A stretch of 64,000 nucleotides of DNA. Origin: Euglena gracilis. Its lineage: Eukaryota > Euglenida > Euglenophyceae > Euglenales. Position 1 is the first letter of the stretch, and each line of letters opens with the position of its first letter. This document shows, one piece after another, positions 12,993 to 57,145 of this stretch. Both the position numbers and the translations under genes were made by a program. The stretch spans positions 79,170,474 through 79,234,473 of the forward strand of contig CP154956.1 of the NCBI GenBank assembly GCA_039621445.1. Reading direction: 5' to 3'. Under the pieces are notes generated by a model. The model worked only from the letters and a program-made list of their open reading frames with translations, had not been told where the DNA came from and did no database searches.

Positions 12993-15900
12993 GTTGCTGT
13001 GTGTCTGTCTATCTATCTATCTATTTGTCTTTCTGTCTGTCTGTCCGTCCATCCGTCCATCCGTCCATCCATGCGCCCATCCATCCATCCATCCATCCAT
13101 CCATCCATCCATCCATCCATCCATCCATCCATCCATCCATCCATCCATCCATCCATCCATCCATCCATCCATTTAAAAATCAATATATAATGCAACTGCC
13201 CCCTGGGGGAGGCAAGTAGTAGCCAGGGGGGGGGGGTATTCTGACACCCGGTCCGACTTTCCGACTTTTCGGTCCTGTGCTGCTGGGGAAACGCACTGGA
13301 TCCAGGCGACTTCTGTCAGATTTGGGCAGGGTTGACACTTAGTTTTAGGAGCAGGGTTAGGTTTAGGAACTGGTGCACCGAAAATTGGCCAATCTTAGGG
13401 ACCTTACGCTAGGTACCAGTTTCGGAAGATTTTTTTGTTCGTACTTTTGCCTGAAATTTGACTGAATGCGGTCTAGCTTCTCCCTAAATTCCGGAAAATC
13501 GGAGCCCTCCGGAAATCTAGTTGTTACTGTAACCCCATCCCAAACTATAACCCCAACCATCTGGAAAGTCGGACCCGGGTATCCCCCCCCCCCCCCCCTG
13601 ACTGCCACATGCCCCCCAGGGGGGCCAAGTAGCAGACAATATATACCCCCCAGAAACTTTCCTCCCTGAGAAACTGCCCTATACCCGCTGCACCCGCTGT
13701 TCCTTATAGGGACTCCCACCCTTGTACCAACTGTTCTGTCTCCTGAGGACTTAGGCGGCAGATCTCGCACTAAAGCTTTTTTGGTCAATGTGCGCACTTC
13801 CCCACACTGACACTCAACCACCCGATTCCAACTGTTCGTCCCATCAACCCCACAGTGACACAGCCTCTTTTCCATTCTGTAATTTCGTAAAATAAATGAG
13901 TGTTGGTGCTCACATTGACAAATTATTTTCACAAGCCCCAGTTGGACACGTACACATCAACACAACGGTTTCGTTAAGCAAGACAAGTCCTTTCACCTCA
14001 CAAACTGAGTTGTGTGTCCACAACTGGCGATACCCATTTCGCCAACCCAAACCACCGTTTCACACGTTAACAACCCACCTCTTTCCCAAAAAACACACAC
14101 AACGCAGGTCATTTCAATGGAATCAGAATGCTGGTTGCTGGCCCAAGTCCTCAAAGACCACAAATGAATGGCAAACAGGAGACTAGTAGTCCATCAGTTC
14201 TGCTTTATGTAATTAAGTGTTGGTGTGCGCATTTGAGGACACCAACACTTAACTATGTAGATCGATATAATAATAATAATATATTATATTATTTATATTA
14301 TATATATTATATAATATATTGCATATTATATATTATATATTATACATTATATATTATAAATTATATATATATATATATTATATTATATAATATATATATT
14401 GTATATTATATATTATATATTATACATTATCTATTATAAATTATATATATATATATATATATATTATATATTATATAATATATTGTATATTATATATTAT
14501 ATATTATACATTATATTATAAATTATATATATATATATTATGTATTATGTATTATGTATTATGTATTATGTATTATGTATTATGTATTATGCATTATGTA
14601 TTATATATCACACATTATATATTATGTATTATGTATTATATATCATTATTTTTTATATTATTATATATTATATATTGCATATTGTATATGATATATTATG
14701 TATTATATATTATATTATGTATTATATATAATGTATTATATATTATGTATTATATATTATGTATTGTATATATTATATGTTAATGTATACTGATATATGC
14801 ATATATGCATATATTGTAGTAACTGCAGTTTTGACGGAACCTGCCGGTGTATATCTTTTGCCTACCTTTGCCAAGCGACCCTGGCCCTGTCCAACTCCAA
14901 CAGTGGCAGGCAAAGTGCAAGGCCCTCCGCAAGAAGCACGAGGCCTCTCCGACCCCCACGCCCCCACGGTCGCCCACCACGGACGGCATGGACGTGGACA
15001 GCACGCAGGAGCCGGGGCCGTCCAGCCCTCCACACAGCAGCTGCATTTCCTCAGTTCCTCTTCTTGGGTTGACCTCTCGCCAAACAACTCACCGATATGA
15101 TTTATTTCTCTTGAAAACTTCAGGCACCACAATGAAATATGGTTTGCATTTTATAGCGCAGCAGGTAGCTTGAAGGTCTGTATTATTGTTAATCTTTCCT
15201 GTGCAGCGTTCACCTTTGTGTGTGCTGGAGAGGACAGGGGGTTAGTCACATGGGTGGCTTTCCACGTGTTCGCCCAGCACCTTGCTATTACCAAAGTCAA
15301 CAGTTCATGTGTATTCATGCAATTTACAGTACTATTAATATGCAACAACAATGTTAGAATTGATATGGATGTATGATGATACATTTGTGATGTATTTAAT
15401 ATGTTTGCGTTGTTTTTAAGAGAAATTTATCGAATTTTTTTTTCATTTTGGAATCAGAGCAGAGATAGGGAATGGCTGGTAGGAGTAGGCTGAATTTCAA
15501 GGAGGTGCTGACCCCACCCCGGGGGGGGGGGAAGTGCCTGCCTGGGCAGGCACTCCAAGGCACCCAAATCCGACACCCCCCAGGGGGGATTGGGCACATG
15601 GCCAAAAGTGCCTGTGCACTTGGCCAAGGCACTTCTGGCGCAGTGGCGCCTTCAGCGCTGGAAGCCCAAGAATGGCCTTTTTGGGGCACTTTTTGACCCA
15701 CGACCAGCCAGACCGGCACCGACCGTCCCCCTCCGTAGAGGGGGGGGGGTAGTGCTGCCTGCCCAGGCACTCCAGGGCACTCCGAGACCCCACTCACCCC
15801 CGGGGTTGGTCAATTTCAGCCTGGGCAGGAGATGGGGAGAGGAGATAACAAGAGCCGTTTCGAAGGGGATCAGCATGTGGACTTCTTCTTCAGCCTTCTT

Positions 15901-18317
15901 GCCACCCCGGTCCACCCCCTCTCAGTCACACCTCCGCCACCTCCAGCCTTGGCACCACCAACTTCTGAAGCCTGGTTTGGCGGGATATTGTTGATTTTTC
16001 CCATCCAGATGTATGTCAGTCAACAGTGGACCCCAAATTTAGCAGGTTTTTTTATTTTTTTGTCGCGTAGTGCCGGATATTTTTTGCCGTTACGTTTTTC
16101 CTTTGTCAAAGTACAACCCCTGATTTTCACCCATCGTTTCCAGTGCTTAGACAAGGGGGGAGGAATTATATATATTATTATATTATATATTATACAGTAG
16201 GGGAACTAAATAGTGGGACAGTCCACCGGAACTAAATAGTGGGACACTCAAAAAAAAAACGAAGTTTCCCCGAAACTCACTCGAGTTGCACAAGTCTTTT
16301 TTTGGCTGCAAGGAATACAGTGTCTATCGTTCTCGCATGAATAATTGCTGGCTTTTGCCATTCAAAGGATGGCAATGAGCTGGAGGAAGGCTTCAATAAC
16401 GTGTGGGCCCTCCATGAGAGTCCAGGACAGCCACAATACGGCTGGGCATAGATTCATACAATACAAAACCCCAAATTGCTGGTGACCAGCATCTGCGAAA
16501 CCACGACCACAACATGCGGACCACAATTCGTTTCGGTTGGAGAAAATGCAGCCTTCCAGCTTTACACACAAATGCACCCATCACACCCACATGCAGACGC
16601 ACACAATCGCACGTGCGCTCTCCAGCACACATGCACGCACAAGCACACATGCCTGCCTGCACCAGGGTTTTCTTAAGCCGGAGGGGACCCCATCCCCAGG
16701 GAGGAGTCCAGCCAGCCAGCAGCTCAAATCCAGCCAGCAGCCCAAATTCGGGCTGGGAGCCCCCCCGGGGGGGGGGTCGAGTGAAATAAAGTTGGGTCCA
16801 GCCCGGCCGGAGGCCAGCCGGCCGCAGGCTGGCCAGCCAACTGGGTTGCCCAGCTCACCTATCCATGCATTTTTTTTCCTCATCACAGATTCCTCCATCA
16901 CAGCCCCCCAGCCTTGATCTAGCTCCATCCATCAAAATGTCGACAAGACAAAAATGTTTTAGATTTTTTTGTTTTTCTTCGACCCAGCCCAGCCCAGCCC
17001 CCTCCAGCCCCGGGGCCCCCTAGCCCCCCCCCCCCAGGGGTCCTTAAGAAAACCCTTGGCCTGCATGCATACACACACAGATCGCACATTGGCACATTTT
17101 TTTTTACAACTGAATGCACCTTTTGCTGGTGACCAAATTATCGCAGCCATGAGATTGCTGAACACCCCCACACCAATTCCACCCTTGTAGGGTCTCAAAA
17201 AAACGAACCCGGCACCTGGCCTCCGATGAGCCCGGACCTAAACCCAATAGAGCACATATGACCGCAAAGCTGGAAGGCTGCATTTTCTCTAACCGAAGTC
17301 CTGGACTCTCATGGAGGGCCCACACGTTATTGAAGCCTTCCTCCAGCTCATTGCCATCCTTTGAATGGCAAAAGCCAGCAATTATTCATGCGAGAACGAT
17401 AGACACTGTATTCCTTGCAGCCAAAAAAAACTTGTGCAACTCGAGTGAGTTTCGGGGAAACTTCGTTTTTTTTTTTTGAGTGTCCCACTATTTAGTTCCG
17501 GTGGACTGTCCCACTATTTAGTTCCCCTACTGTATATAAAAATACAACATACAACATAAATGTGTTTTCCCATATACTCATATGTCCATATATGCATACA
17601 TGAATGTGTGCAATTTATAATGTGTTGCCATTGCATTATTATACTGATATTATCGCAACATTAGACGGAGCTGTTTCCTGCCATGAACGGCTGAACATTG
17701 GCTGGTGGACAACGTTGTTGTGCGGTGGGACACAAACGGGTACGCTCGGCATTCTACTGTGGGGCACACTTATTTGGCTCACCGGTTGGCCCACTGTGCG
17801 CCCCCAGTGCAGCCGCTGGCCCGTCCCCCAGCCCGGAGCCGCCGCTGCCGCCGGAGCCTGTGCTCGAGCCGTACCGGGCGGACCGCTACCTCGTGCCCGC
17901 GGAGTGGGTGCAGCGGTGGCAGGCAGGGTGGTCCGCATGGGTTTTTTTTATATGAAGGACCACCCTCAGGCCTCAGGGCCGGCCAACGGACAGTCCGGGC
18001 AGTCCGGGCGTCGAACAGGTCAAAAATTAACCGGCCAGAAACCGCCGTTTTGGCGTTCTGGTGGACGGCGAAGTCGACCCGGGTTTTTTCTTTGCCAAAG
18101 CAAGACTAGCCCTAGCCCTAACCCTAACCCTAACCCTAACCCCATTCTTTCCGGTGGGGTTTGCATGAAATGGTCCGGGACGGGACAGTTTGTTTTTGGC
18201 TACGTTTGAGGACTGCCCCGGTGGCGCCAGTGGGTGGACTCCCTCGCCAACGCCAACGCCCCCCGCCCGGAGGACTGCCGGACGGACTCACTGCTGTGCA
18301 CCCATGGGCCCGCTGGT
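266..18317 (+). CDS. USP48: USP48/UBP26-like ubiquitin carboxyl-terminal hydrolase, 5'-truncated by window, 16 exons
   Basis: Deubiquitinase of peptidase family C19, which removes ubiquitin from proteins; USP48 relatives are largely nuclear. Seen: joined exons give about 650 residues. In order they carry a first cysteine pair (CGRC), a second pair (CERC) completing the zinc ribbon, the strand [10 protein letters not shown], the His box (GHYIAH) with the following acidic ADDDTV segment, the end of the catalytic fold (YMLMYTRR), then DUSP-like modules with WxxxW and LCSHG, LCPHG and LCTHG motifs. This order follows USP48 closely. The catalytic Cys box is upstream of position 1. The usual C-terminal ubiquitin-like domain was not found, so the 3' end is open. 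Nearly every intron is bounded by a short direct repeat rather than GT-AG. Family assignment is firm, exon ends less so. Confidence 0.85.
783..992 (+). CDS. USP48: USP48-like exon 2 (second Cys pair, LMRF strand)
   Basis: Encodes [15 protein letters not shown], then [16 protein letters not shown], the conserved USP core. The right edge is uncertain. A 9-bp direct repeat CCGTCGCTG (984-992 and 1417-1425) marks a likely splice site but puts the next exon out of phase by one base. A GT-AG alternative (969/1459) keeps frame but drops several residues. Confidence 0.7.
1426..1628 (+). CDS. USP48: USP48-like exon 3 (His box)
   Basis: Encodes [16 protein letters not shown] then [15 protein letters not shown] and ADDDTVEAL. 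The His of GHY is the expected catalytic general base, and the acidic cluster follows as in the family. Ends at GCGGG, repeated at 4042-4046; the join ([12 protein letters not shown]) is in frame. Confidence 0.8.
1629..4041. other. Intron of USP gene, no genes recognised
   Basis: Low-complexity sequence with C and G runs (2,640-2,930, with a GGCCTTCGGCC hairpin) and an open frame at 3,152-3,715 whose composition does not look coding. No bounded element found. Confidence 0.5.
4047..4191 (+). CDS. USP48: USP48-like exon 4 (end of catalytic domain)
   Basis: Encodes [12 protein letters not shown], the last USP strand (AYMLVYR in USP48), then a helix [16 protein letters not shown]. No AG dinucleotide lies within about 50 bases upstream and the frame is closed further up, so a conventional acceptor is excluded. 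Right edge at GGCG, repeated at 4629-4632; a second GGCG at 4182-4185 is an alternative end. Confidence 0.75.
4633..4747 (+). CDS. USP48: USP48-like exon 5 (first DUSP start)
   Basis: Encodes [21 protein letters not shown], then [12 protein letters not shown], matching USP48 EPFEFISLEWLQ. The right edge was chosen at GCGG (4744-4747, repeated at 6602-6605). Coding-like sequence continues to about 4784, so the exon could be longer. Confidence 0.7.
4748..6601. other. Intron of USP gene
   Basis: Contains (CA)n at 4853-4914 and, at 5,200-5,760, a TTTTTTTTAAAAAG start followed by G runs, long C tracts and AT-rich filler, resembling the TIR elements mapped elsewhere in the window. No clear duplication of the target. 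Confidence 0.5.
6606..6748 (+). CDS. USP48: USP48-like exon 6 (Pro/Ala/Glu-rich linker)
   Basis: Low-complexity linker ([14 protein letters not shown], then a glycine run and MEVDSP). Third codon positions are nearly all G or C, unlike the flanks. Ends at TGAC (6745-6748), repeated at 7961-7964; the in-frame join runs into RNLLCSHG. Confidence 0.6.
7401..7803. mobile_element. C-tract TIR element (AATAATACC family)
   Basis: Starts ACCCCCCCAAATAATACC and ends with the inverted form GGTATTATTTGGGGGGT, flanked by GTA on both sides (7398-7400, 7804-7806). The inside has further GTATTATT copies and a CCTTCGGCCC hairpin. Relatives at 37,010-37,430 and 60,840-61,240. No ORF. Confidence 0.6.
7965..8002 (+). 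CDS. USP48: USP48-like exon 7 (38-nt exon, LCSHG)
   Basis: Encodes [12 protein letters not shown], aligning with USP48 LCSHDKLHPDK. Joined to the next exon it reads [11 protein letters not shown]. The intron ends are complementary (CAGGC near the start, GCCTG near the end); only CC is duplicated at the junction. Confidence 0.65.
8181..8343 (+). CDS. USP48: USP48-like exon 8 (DUSP segment)
   Basis: Encodes [32 protein letters not shown] and a following helix, aligned with USP48 KRISEYAADIFY and LCKECV. Ends at GGCAG, repeated at 9841-9845, in frame. Confidence 0.75.
8344..9840. other. Intron of USP gene with two C-tract elements
   Basis: Holds a diverged AATAATACC-family copy (about 8,350-8,700) and a copy of the CTATGTCCAACGACC family (about 9,108-9,560, starting CCCCCCCTATGTCCAACGAC and ending with the inverted form). 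An internal tandem duplication (GCGAAGCGCCGGAAGGAAAA) lies near 9,340-9,390. Confidence 0.55.
9846..9911 (+). CDS. USP48: USP48-like exon 9
   Basis: Encodes [20 protein letters not shown], equivalent to the USP48 stretch before its second DUSP (FWVGK). Ends at TGG (9909-9911), repeated at 10022-10024. The very short intron (110 bp) has complementary CAGGC and GCCTG ends. Confidence 0.7.
10025..10123 (+). CDS. USP48: USP48-like exon 10 (LCPHG)
   Basis: Encodes [19 protein letters not shown] and GVLCPHG, identical in layout to USP48 ILCPHG. Ends at GGC, repeated at 10387-10389. Intron ends pair (CAGGGG near the 5' end, CCCCTG near the 3' end). Confidence 0.75.
10390..10543 (+). CDS. USP48: USP48-like exon 11 (DUSP)
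   Basis: Encodes [20 protein letters not shown] and [15 protein letters not shown], aligned with USP48 ENERRLVSKEAWSKL and CCSQCK. Right edge at GCCC (10540-10543), repeated at 12017-12020. Confidence 0.75.
10544..12016. other. Intron of USP gene with hairpin and minisatellite
   Basis: Contains many GAGGCTCA/TGAGCCTC units (11,090-11,490), a perfect 24-bp inverted repeat (11429-11452 with 11469-11492) and a 12-bp T-rich minisatellite (unit GGAATGTTTTTT) at 11,750-11,870. Confidence 0.6.
12021..12067 (+). CDS. USP48: USP48-like exon 12 (47 nt)
   Basis: Encodes [15 protein letters not shown]. Its end GAGCGCA (12061-12067) is repeated exactly at 12381-12387, a 7-bp direct repeat in the same codon phase, giving [13 protein letters not shown]. 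This is one of the clearest repeat-bounded introns in the window. Confidence 0.7.
12388..12464 (+). CDS. USP48: USP48-like exon 13 (DUSP start)
   Basis: Encodes [18 protein letters not shown] and RDRWLPGW. The next exon supplies QAKCKAL, rebuilding the WxxxW spacing of DUSP domains. The only shared bases at the junction are TGG (12462-12464 and 14904-14906); no GT-AG combination keeps frame. Confidence 0.75.
12893..13174. repeat. Microsatellite (CTGT/CTAT)n then (CCAT)n
   Basis: Tetranucleotide arrays, clean in the second half. Confidence 0.95.
13228..13600. mobile_element. TIR element with GTCCGACTTTCC ends
   Basis: Left end has a G run, TATTC and CCGGTCCGACTTTCC; right end has GGAAAGTCGGACCCGGGTAT and a C run, inverted to the left. 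It is flanked by imperfect direct copies of a GCCCCC...GGGGGGCAAGTAG block (13,197 and 13,610). No ORF. Confidence 0.5.
14262..14785. repeat. AT-rich satellite (TATTA/TATTATG units)
   Basis: About 520 bp of almost pure A and T, with a TATTATG heptamer run in the middle. Confidence 0.95.
14907..15023 (+). CDS. USP48: USP48-like exon 14 (basic then acidic/Pro linker)
   Basis: Encodes [15 protein letters not shown], then a Pro/Thr/Ser linker with DGMDVD. Ends at CCGTCC (15018-15023), repeated in phase at 17821-17826. Confidence 0.7.
16195..17532. mobile_element. Tc1/mariner-like foldback element (decayed) at a TA site
   Basis: Both ends read CAGTAGGGGAACTAAATAGT in inverted orientation and are flanked by TA. 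The ends continue as long inverted arms (about 370 bp left, 270 bp right). Both arms encode the transposase C-terminus: [11 protein letters not shown] then stop, at 17299-17334 (+) and 16393-16440 (-). At 17215-17253 (+) lies [14 protein letters not shown], the third-catalytic-residue region of Tc1 transposases, followed by a stop. The element is therefore an inverted duplication of a transposase 3' end around unrelated DNA, and is inactive. Confidence 0.85.
16662..17059. mobile_element. TIR element nested in the Tc1-like element
   Basis: Perfect 14-bp inverted ends AGGGTTTTCTTAAG (16664-16677) and its complement (17043-17056), with extended similarity (GGACCCC next to each). The 6-bp direct repeat CCTGCA flanks it (16656-16661 and 17060-17065). 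GC- and homopolymer-rich inside; no coding sequence seen. Confidence 0.7.
17827..17919 (+). CDS. USP48: USP48-like exon 15 (DUSP)
   Basis: Encodes a proline-rich start, then [16 protein letters not shown]. Ends at CGGTGG (17914-17919), repeated in phase at 18219-18224; the join gives [13 protein letters not shown] with correct tryptophan spacing. Confidence 0.75.
18107..18142. repeat. Interstitial telomere-type repeat (CCCTAA)n
   Basis: About six units of CCCTAA/CCCTAG in a row inside the intron before the last USP exon. TTAGGG is the telomere repeat of Euglenozoa among others. Confidence 0.8.
18225..18317 (+). CDS. USP48: USP48-like exon 16 (LCTHG; last recognised exon)
   Basis: Encodes [18 protein letters not shown] and [10 protein letters not shown], a third LCxHG motif. 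The right edge is not determined; reading on gives a TGA at 18351-18353 in low-GC3 sequence that is probably intron. The true C-terminal exons, including any ubiquitin-like domain, were not found. Confidence 0.65.
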
Positions 18318-18370
18318 TGTGTAACGTGTGCACTGTGTGTGGAACTCACTTGATCCCTTTATTGCCCATG

Positions 18371-18653
18371 GGGATGCCTAAAAAGCGGTGCGGCACCGCT
18401 AGGGCACCGCTTGACACTGCTGGCCCGGGAACCTTTGGCCAGGTGTTTCCTTCGTGGGAAACATATGAAATCACATCTGACAAAATTATTTGATCAACTC
18501 GATCAATCCCCCTAAAAAAATGGGAATGTATGACAACGTATCGTGCACACCATCAAGAAAAAATTGCAACGACCTCCCCTAAAAAAGAAAAGTTTGTCGT
18601 CAAGCGGTGTCAAGCGGTGCCCCAGCGGTGCCGCACCGCTTTTTAGGCATCCC
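18371..18653. mobile_element. 283-bp MITE with about 30-bp TIRs
   Basis: Starts GGGATGCCTAAAAAGCGGTG and ends with its complement. The TIRs extend through repeated CGGTGC/GCACCG units. The 5-bp direct repeat CCATG flanks it (18366-18370 and 18654-18658). No ORF. Confidence 0.8.
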
Positions 18654-19591
18654 CCATGCCCTTTTTGTGCGCAACTGTTCAGAAGGCCCCATACTTCCTT
18701 TCAACTGCCAACTCTTTTTGTGTGCATGTCAACCTGACCCTGTCCCTTCGATAAACAGCATGCCTCCTTTATTTTCCAGCTCCTTTTGCATGCGTGTTGC
18801 CCTCTACCTGCAATTAACAACATAACACTCCTCGCGCGCGCTCTCTCTTTCTTTATCGCTCTCTCTTCCACAACCTGCCAATGAAGAAGGACACAAAAAT
18901 TCAACAAACAAAGATGCAAGAGATCTAGTTACAGGCGAAAAACACATCTCCATCTTGCAAGAGTGGTGCTTTCTTCCAGTAGGGCAGGAAGAGTTGCCCT
19001 CTCCAGCCCATGGCGTCGACGCCCATGGGAAATTCCTGTACACGTCTGACGAGTATCACCCAGGCTGCGCGTCAAACGCTGGAATTTTTTGGTCGAAGTG
19101 CTTCCCCTTGCCAAAGCATCAGCACTCAATCCACTCACCTTCAATGAGTTATTTCTCAAAAAATGTTGCTTCAGAGACACCTGAAGTTTTACTTGAAGGA
19201 TAATGCTGATTTTTCTCAGCATCTCCTTGAGATGTTTTCAAGTTAGGTGGTTTATGCGACATTAAACAAATATCTTCTTTTTGTGTGTGAATATTTTTTC
19301 ACTCATTTTCAATGCATGGGGGTCCCTGGCCGAGTCTGCTGACGAGATACTAGGTAACATTCCGGTTGTTGACACCGGTTACCCTCGAAGACACCGACCA
19401 CCCTCAGCTTGCTGTCGAACTCAACTTAACAAAAACCAGGACTTTCCAGGGGATCAATCAGCCAGCCAACCCCTCCCCCCACAATCAGGGAAAGGTACAG
19501 AGAATGGCGAAACTGGCCTTCGGTTATCTTCTCCTTGTCGAATGACTGGAATCTGTGCAGCGCTGTAGGGTGTTTACACCACTTTGCTGCT

Positions 19592-19633
19592 TTGTGTGTG
19601 TGCGCGCGCGCGTGTGTGTGTGTGTGCGTGTGC

Positions 19634-19692
<59 letters not shown>
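19592..19692. repeat. Microsatellite (TG)n
   Basis: About 50 dinucleotide units with a few interruptions. Confidence 0.95.
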
Positions 19693-19693
<1 letters not shown>

Positions 19694-21252
19694 CTACCCG
19701 CCCCCCCCCCCCTGACACCCCCAGGCAATTGACGCCCCCGGGCAATTGACGCCCCTGGGCAATTGATGCCCCCGGGCAATTGTCACCCCTGGCTGTGCCG
19801 GCCAATTTTGTCACCCCGGGAAATTGTCACCCCCCTCCCCTGCTCCCCAATTTGGCCCCCCCCCCCCCCCCCACAGAAGATATCTGTGAACTTTCTTTTC
19901 GCCGACACGACTCGATTGGTCTTCTATTTCGCTACAACGTGCTAAGAACTGTCACATACCAAATGATCTGCACAATATCACAACCATAGCTGCATTTTTG
20001 TGTGTTCATTTGTGTTTCAGATCGTGTTCTTGGTCATTTGGTTTTAATGTGGCCTACATGGGTGGGCAATTGATGCCCCCAGGCAATTGTCACCCCCCTC
20101 TGTGCTGGCCAAATGGTCACCCCGGGAAATTGCCACCCCCCTCTGTGCTGCCCAATTTGTCGCGCGACAATTGCCCGGGGAGAGTCTGTGAAGATGATTC
20201 TGAACGTGTGTGGCATTTACACCCCTCCCAGTTTCCAAGCACCATCACCCCTTCTTTTTGGGCGAGTTGGGGTACTACCATTTACCAATATCCACATGTG
20301 CATGCGATGCAGGCATGCGATGCAGGGAGGGCACAAAGGCCTTTTTTCTTATCTTTTTTTGTGTGTTTTTTTTAAACTGCTTGGTCTCTGGATTTTTTTT
20401 TTGGTTTTTTTTAAAGGGTTCTTTCTGGATTTTTCAGTTTTTGCTGGGAAATAATTTGACCAAGCGTATTGTCCCTTTTTGACCGAAATTCACCGAATTG
20501 TTTATTTGAAGGATCATCATGTTCCCAGAATTCTGAGAATCATCTTTTTCGACATTTTTTTCTGTTACCTGGACCACCCCGAAATGCATTGAACCGAAGT
20601 TGTGTTTCCATGTGTTTCGTGTGTTTTTCTTTCACACATTCTTGTGGCACAACCCTCGAGGGGTCCAGAAGGGGGGGGTACACCGCACCACCCCACCTAG
20701 ACAGTGGAGCGGTCCAGGTCACTGATTTTTGTTTGGTCGATATCAAAGGGTCAGATTTTTGTTTCCCAAAATCGCCTGAAAATACCGTTTTTTGGGCACT
20801 TTTGGGGATTTTTTTTTTTTAAAAATGCAAGTGAGGTGCGAAGCATTCCTGAAGCATTTATTGTGGAAAAAAAGCATGTGCAAACTTGGAAAAGATTTGA
20901 GACTTGCACTTTTTTTTTCCAGCTGGATGCGTTATTGCCACACAAGGGGGCTGTCATTGATGGTTTGAGGAGGAGGTTGAGGGTTAATCAAAATGTATTT
21001 CGCTTGTCTGAGACTGAAAACCGTGTCGGGCAAGCTCTTGCCCTACTGTGCAGATTTGGAAATGTTCCACAGCCAACGATCCACTCCCCATTGACTCCAT
21101 GACTGCAGTACTTGGGAAGTGGGTGACTCTTTTTAAAAAAGTGACTGATTGGTTTTGTTCAGAGTGGAAAGTGACCCTCCCTCCCCCACGAGGGTCAGTA
21201 AGCCATGGCATGCAGACCAACACCGGGGGGTCAAGGATCCCAGAATTTGCAC

Positions 21253-21395
21253 CCACCGACAAAGGTCGGAGCGACAGACCGACAAAGGTCGGAGCGACAG
21301 ACCGACAAAGGTCGGAGCGACAGACCGACAAAGGTCGGAGCGACAGACCGACAAAAGTCGGAGCGACAGACCGACAAAGGTCGGAGCGACAGACC
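21253..21395. repeat. 23-bp tandem repeat, about 6 copies
   Basis: Unit CGACAAAGGTCGGAGCGACA plus three bases. It abuts the first exon of the second gene. Because 23 is not a multiple of 3, all three frames cycle, giving spurious long ORFs rich in Arg, Asp and Thr. Confidence 0.9.
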
Positions 21396-21404
21396 GCCAC
21401 GTCT

Positions 21405-56330
<34,926 letters not shown>

Positions 56331-56740
56331 CCCTGCTGGAGGGGCCGGCGCCGAGTGCATTATTGGTGGGTGGGTAATAGGAGCCCAAATGGGGTATTGT
56401 TTTGGCGAATCAGGGTTTTGACATTCTCCAGAAATGTATCGAAGTTCCCTTTGTTCCCCAAATCGTCCATTGATGATGGCTGATGCTTTTTCCGCGGTCT
56501 CCCTTCTGTCGTGTCTAAGTGTCTGATCGTGTGAATATCGGCCTTTTTTGTCACCAATACCATATGGTTGCTTTTTTCCCAGTTTGCACCCACGCTTCTG
56601 TCTTCCGCCTAACAGAACAATACGAACCCTTTTTAGCGGTCTGGCAAATGTAATCATCCCTCTTCCGTGTGAAGTCGGCGGGACGCGAGCCCCACCACAA
56701 CTTCTGTTGTGATGCCAAGACCGTCACACCCACTCCCCGC

Positions 56741-57145
56741 CAGGGTTTGATATAAGGAGGGCGTACATGGTTTAGGTGGGGGGGGTGTCCCCCCCACCCC
56801 CCCCCCTCCTGGCCCGCAGGGGGGGGGGGTCCGGCCCCCCCCCCCCCCCCCACCTGCCAGGGGGGTCCGGACCGACCCTCGGGGGGTACCCGGGACCCCC
56901 CCAAAAGGGTCATTTTTTTTCCTCCGACGCTTTGCGCCGAAATTTTTTTGCATTTTTGACACATTTTTGCCCAAAAAGTACCCAAAATGGCACTTTTGGT
57001 CGTTTTGGGGGTCAAAAATTTTCGGTCACCCAGACCGCGCAACTGTTTAGGTGGGGGGGTCCCCCCACCCCCCCCCCTCCTGGCCCGCGGGGGGTGGGGG
57101 GGGGTCCGGACCCCCCCCCCCCACCTGTCCTTATATCGAACCCTG
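56741..57145. mobile_element. CAGGGTT-family TIR element (405 bp), 8-bp duplication
   Basis: Starts CAGGGTTTGATATAAGGA and ends TCCTTATATCGAACCCTG. Exact 8-bp duplication CTCCCCGC (56733-56740, 57146-57153). Interior of alternating C and G runs around a CGACGCTTTGCGCCGAAA hairpin. No ORF. hAT-like by duplication length and CAG start. Confidence 0.8.

Larger units (their letters stand above)
18318..21404. other. Stretch between the two exon chains; no exon recognised
   Basis: Holds the 283-bp MITE, a (TG)n tract at 19592-19692, and a block at 19,700-20,190 rich in CAATTGACGCCCC-type units ending in the inverted form near 20,165. Next come T- and G-rich homopolymer sequence and a 23-bp tandem repeat at 21,253-21,395. 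No GC3-rich open stretch was seen, so the 3' end of the protease gene and the 5' end of the next gene are both unresolved here. Confidence 0.5.

Noticed and set aside
18297-21254. 8-bp match TGCACCCA between exon 16 of the protease and 21,247
   Set aside because: Joining there destroys the LCTHG motif and runs into the tandem repeat in the wrong frame for exon F1.
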